This document shows positions 61,301 to 64,000 of a stretch of 64,000 nt of DNA, in pieces. How positions within the stretch are numbered: position 1 is the stretch's first letter; each line of letters opens with the position of its first letter. A program made the position numbers and the translations under genes. The stretch spans positions 11,491,501 to 11,555,500 of the forward strand of contig JAIUCV010000011.1 of the NCBI GenBank assembly GCA_026724425.1, read 5' to 3'. The notes beneath the pieces were generated by a model. It searched no databases. It saw nothing but the letters and a program-made list of their open reading frames with translations, and was not told where the DNA came from. Source of the stretch: Erythrophleum ivorense (lineage: Eukaryota; Streptophyta; Magnoliopsida; Fabales; Fabaceae).

Positions 61301-62245
61301 GATTTCTTACCTTGCTTTCAAGCTTTCCAAGAGAGCTTTCTTAAGCTTTTAAGAATTCCTCCAAACTCTTCCTTCCCTCTATTGAACCAGCCATGAAATA
61401 CCTCCTTTCAAGAATCTAAAACCATCAAGAGAAAGAGGATGAAGAGAGGAGAAAGTTTCATAACTAACTTGTTGTAAAATTCTATGTATTTTCATACCTT
61501 TTTACCTTAGTTTCCTTTCTCTCTCTTCTCCCAATCTCCATACATTTCTAGTCTAGTTTTGAGCTCAAGTGGCATTTTGGAAGGGTGGAGAAGCTAACTT
61601 GGTTATATTAAAAGGTGGAGGATAATGTTTATAACAATTCCCAAAATACCGATTACATCCTTCCACTTCCGTTCCTTCGTTTGGGTTGTTTTAGCTCCTT
61701 TTTTAGAACCATCTCTTTCATATAAAATTTAGATCTTCTAATTCATAAAATGCTTTTGGTTCCATCCAAAATGGATTTAAAACTTTATCGAATCCTTTGA
61801 TTAAACTTTCGGTTAACTTTTTGTTAAAAACACACATAGAGAGGGTTTTAACCATTATGATAGTTCCTATAGTTTTTGGGGCCTCTAAGAACTTTAGGAA
61901 ACTCAATTTTGCCATTTAAAGATCCTTCCTTTGGGTTTTCAAAAAATTACCCAAAATTACAGTTTTGCCACTAGCTTTCGTATCTTCCTGTTTGGTCATT
62001 TTGGCTCAGATTTTGGGCTATCTTGAAACTCTAACCCATATTTTTAGATGTTCTAATTAACATTAAAATCTTAATTAGCTTCAATCCACTTTACTTTGGG
62101 GTTTTCATTAATTAATCAACCGATTCACATTTTAATTTTGATTTTTCGTAGTTCATATTAGCCTTCGTTAGGCCCATGACCTCCTGTAAGTTATTTATTC
62201 CACTCTTTAGAGATGATTTGGATTTCCAAATTATAGGATATTACA
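58317..62245. mobile_element. 3.9-kb TG...CA element (long solo LTR or LARD-like)
   Basis: Starts TGTCATACC and ends GGATATTACA, flanked by ATATT (58312-58316) and ATATG (62246-62250), a 4-of-5 match TSD; the left-arm copy has the uninterrupted site. Inside, no transposase or polymerase motif appears in any frame; open frames are short. The block TGTAAATATCACAATTCGAGG at 58502 mirrors the end TATAGGATATTACA, so 58502-62245 is an alternative boundary. Size and TG...CA ends fit a long solo LTR of a Ty3 element or a non-coding derivative. Confidence 0.6.
60105..60310 (+). repeat. Short tandem repeat of about 45-55 bp inside the TG...CA element
   Basis: At least five diverged copies of (A/G)GACTTTTGG(C/T)(T/A)T followed by (A)ACCTCACTCAT, with TTTTAA linkers, between 60127 and 60303. 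Confidence 0.75.
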
Positions 62246-63525
62246 ATATGAAAAATCAAAATAAGTTGATAGTGCACCATGACACTCACCAATTCAATTC
62301 CTTGTATTATATTGTCTAGCATAACAGAAATTCACATGCTTAATTCATTATAATGTTAGTTCAACTTAGAGTGTCTTGTTTTCAACTCTCTATGGGAAGG
62401 TTAGTTTTATGATAGGCTAAAAAATTTGTTATGATTAATTACTATCATATTAGATATAACTATTTATAATAGTAAATTATAATATAATAAGCTTTACCGT
62501 TTAGACTAAAATAAAATATTTAATCCCATTTGTTTTTCTTTTGAATCAGAGTTTAGAGTTAAAAGCTTAAGTCTTTGTTTATTTTACTTTTAATTATATA
62601 CTTATCTATAAGACATTTTTATATTTGGTAGTGCCCAATGTGAAATGAGATAAAGTGGCCTTCTATTCTTTATTTCTTTTATTATGGACACAAGCCATTA
62701 GTAAAAGAAGGAAAGGTGTAATGTATGACTTTAAGGAAGAAAATTTGAGTTTGTACCCATTTCTTCAACCAAAATTTTTTGAACATTTAGCTTATTTTTA
62801 AATGCATTTGTCTCATGATCAAGTTTATAGGTATAAGGCCTTTTTGTAAAATATTTTTATGTAAAATGAGCCTATAATTTTTGTATTTAATATATATCAA
62901 ATTAACATATGTTAAACATTTTATTATATATATAACCTTTATTTAAATTATGCCATATTTTTTTATCACTTAATCATTTAAATATATTAAATTTACACAA
63001 TAATTAAAAATTATTTATTGGAAAAAATGGTAGGCCTTTATCATCATTATTCTTTTAATTTCTAATAATAGACATGTCTGACGAATTTTATTGAGCCTCA
63101 CTTTACACTCTTATCTTTTCCTCTAAATCTTAAATTCAATACCTTACCCACCAAAGTCATCGTTCAATAATCCTCCCCTTTGTTTTTCTTCTCTTTCTAA
63201 TGCCCTTCTCTTCGTTCAATCACTGTTTTCTTTTCTGTCTCCTTCTAGTCACAAAAAAACCCAAGGAAGGAGCCTTATTTTTCACCTTCTCCCCTTTACT
63301 ACTTTTTTTTCATTCCTAGCCTCCCTTCTTTGCACCTCCTTACCCACACTATAACTCCGAAGCTTTTTCTTTCCTCCTAGCCCTAATTAGTGTGTGAAAC
63401 CAAAACCATGTTCATCCCAAAGTTCTATGGAATTTCCCCCTTTCAAGCCCAAATCAGTTCCTAATTCCACTTAGAAATTTCTTTCTAAGCTTGAGGATTG
63501 AAGAAGAGGATACACCCAATCGAAG

Positions 63526-64000
63526 GGGAAATTAGTATAAAATTACTATACAAAAATGAGTTTCATGAATATCATCAAAATTTATGCAATAACAACATTA
63601 AATATTTAGAATTAAAGTAAATGAATTTGTCACATTCTTTTGTAAAAGAAAAAAGAAAAAAAAGAAAAAAAAAAAAGAAAAACTAGCCATCCATGCCAAA
63701 GTCTTTTAATTAAGATTTCAATACAATTTCTCAACCCCACTCATCAACCTCAAAACATTTGCTAAAATAAGAGATAAGGCAGTACATGCCTAACCCAATA
63801 TAAAAAATTTACTAAGATATGATTCTAGTGCTTGCATATATAATGTCACTTTATAATTTGAAGACTAAAATAAGGTATGCAAATCTAATAAATGATATGT
63901 AAGTAACATTAAGATACATAATTAAAATCTAACATCTAGCCATTGCTTTAGTTGAAGTTTTTTTAAATATGATTTTTTTTTACCTTTCTAGGCTGCTTCC
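63526..64000. other. Flank beyond the right arm
   Basis: AT-rich, with an A/G-rich run at 63641-63680. No gene or element recognised. Confidence 0.5.

Larger units (their letters stand above)
57180..63525 (-). repeat. Right arm of the giant inverted repeat (with nested insertion)
   Basis: 57180-58316 plus 62246-63525 (about 2.4 kb together) is the inverted partner of 35741-36169 plus 42890-44720. The interruption 58317-62245 is absent from the left arm, where the empty site is near 43793. The outer end at 63110-63525 is a pyrimidine-rich leader-like stretch that mirrors 35741-36125. No gene. Beyond 63525 similarity to the left flank stops. Confidence 0.85.

Noticed and set aside
1..64000. 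tRNA, rRNA or other structural RNA genes
   Set aside because: No cloverleaf with A/B-box motifs or rRNA-like stretch was noticed by eye; a tRNAscan/Infernal run would be decisive.

Overview
This is AT-rich plant nuclear DNA, most likely from a eudicot. The evidence is GT-AG introns, a D-type cyclin gene, relics of a plant-only nuclear lamina gene (CRWN/NMCP), and plant transposon families: MuDR-like, Ty3 chromovirus, Athila, Copia, RTE-type LINE and palindromic MITEs. No organelle or bacterial gene order is present. I see one credible protein-coding gene. Nearly everything else is mobile DNA or its relics, much of it nested.

Layout. 0.1-2.2 kb: a CRWN gene fragment beside a pyrimidine-rich block with a 104-bp tandem repeat. 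This block may belong to an LTR element that cut into the MULE transposase relic at 2.2-4.7 kb (minus strand). 4.7-12.4 kb: AT-rich DNA with a long palindromic MITE (6.9-7.5 kb) and a tandem duplication (8.55-9.09 kb). 12.4-16.3 kb, minus strand: a six-exon cyclin-D6-like gene of 331 codons. All splice phases match. Its 2.4-kb first intron holds a duplicated exon 1, a hAT-like MITE and a duplicated Copia remnant. 17.9-18.5 kb: a second copy of the palindromic MITE. 19.3-19.5 kb: a small p23-co-chaperone-like relic. 22.4-22.9 kb: exon-like sequence I cannot name. 25.4-28.4 kb: a decayed RTE-type LINE with target-site duplications. 28.9-34.1 kb: a decayed Ty3 chromovirus-like retrotransposon with 424-bp LTRs (minus strand).

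35.7-63.5 kb is the most striking part. After subtracting nested insertions, two arms of about 2.3-2.4 kb are inverted copies of each other around a core of about 3.1 kb. That core holds exon-like, internally duplicated sequence. The left arm is split by a 6.7-kb insertion, which itself contains a 3.14-kb LINE with a perfect 15-bp target-site duplication. The right arm is split by a 3.9-kb TG...CA element. The core is split by a 9.4-kb Athila-type retrotransposon. This fits one old element of about 7.7 kb with very long terminal inverted repeats and captured gene pieces (Pack-MULE-like), later bombarded by four other elements. An inverted segmental duplication is the alternative.

The Athila element is nearly complete (LTRs, PBS, gag-pol, PPT, 5-bp TSD) but inactivated by stops, two frameshifts and an integrase active-site change. 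All calls come from reading the sequence and remembered family motifs. No database search was run.
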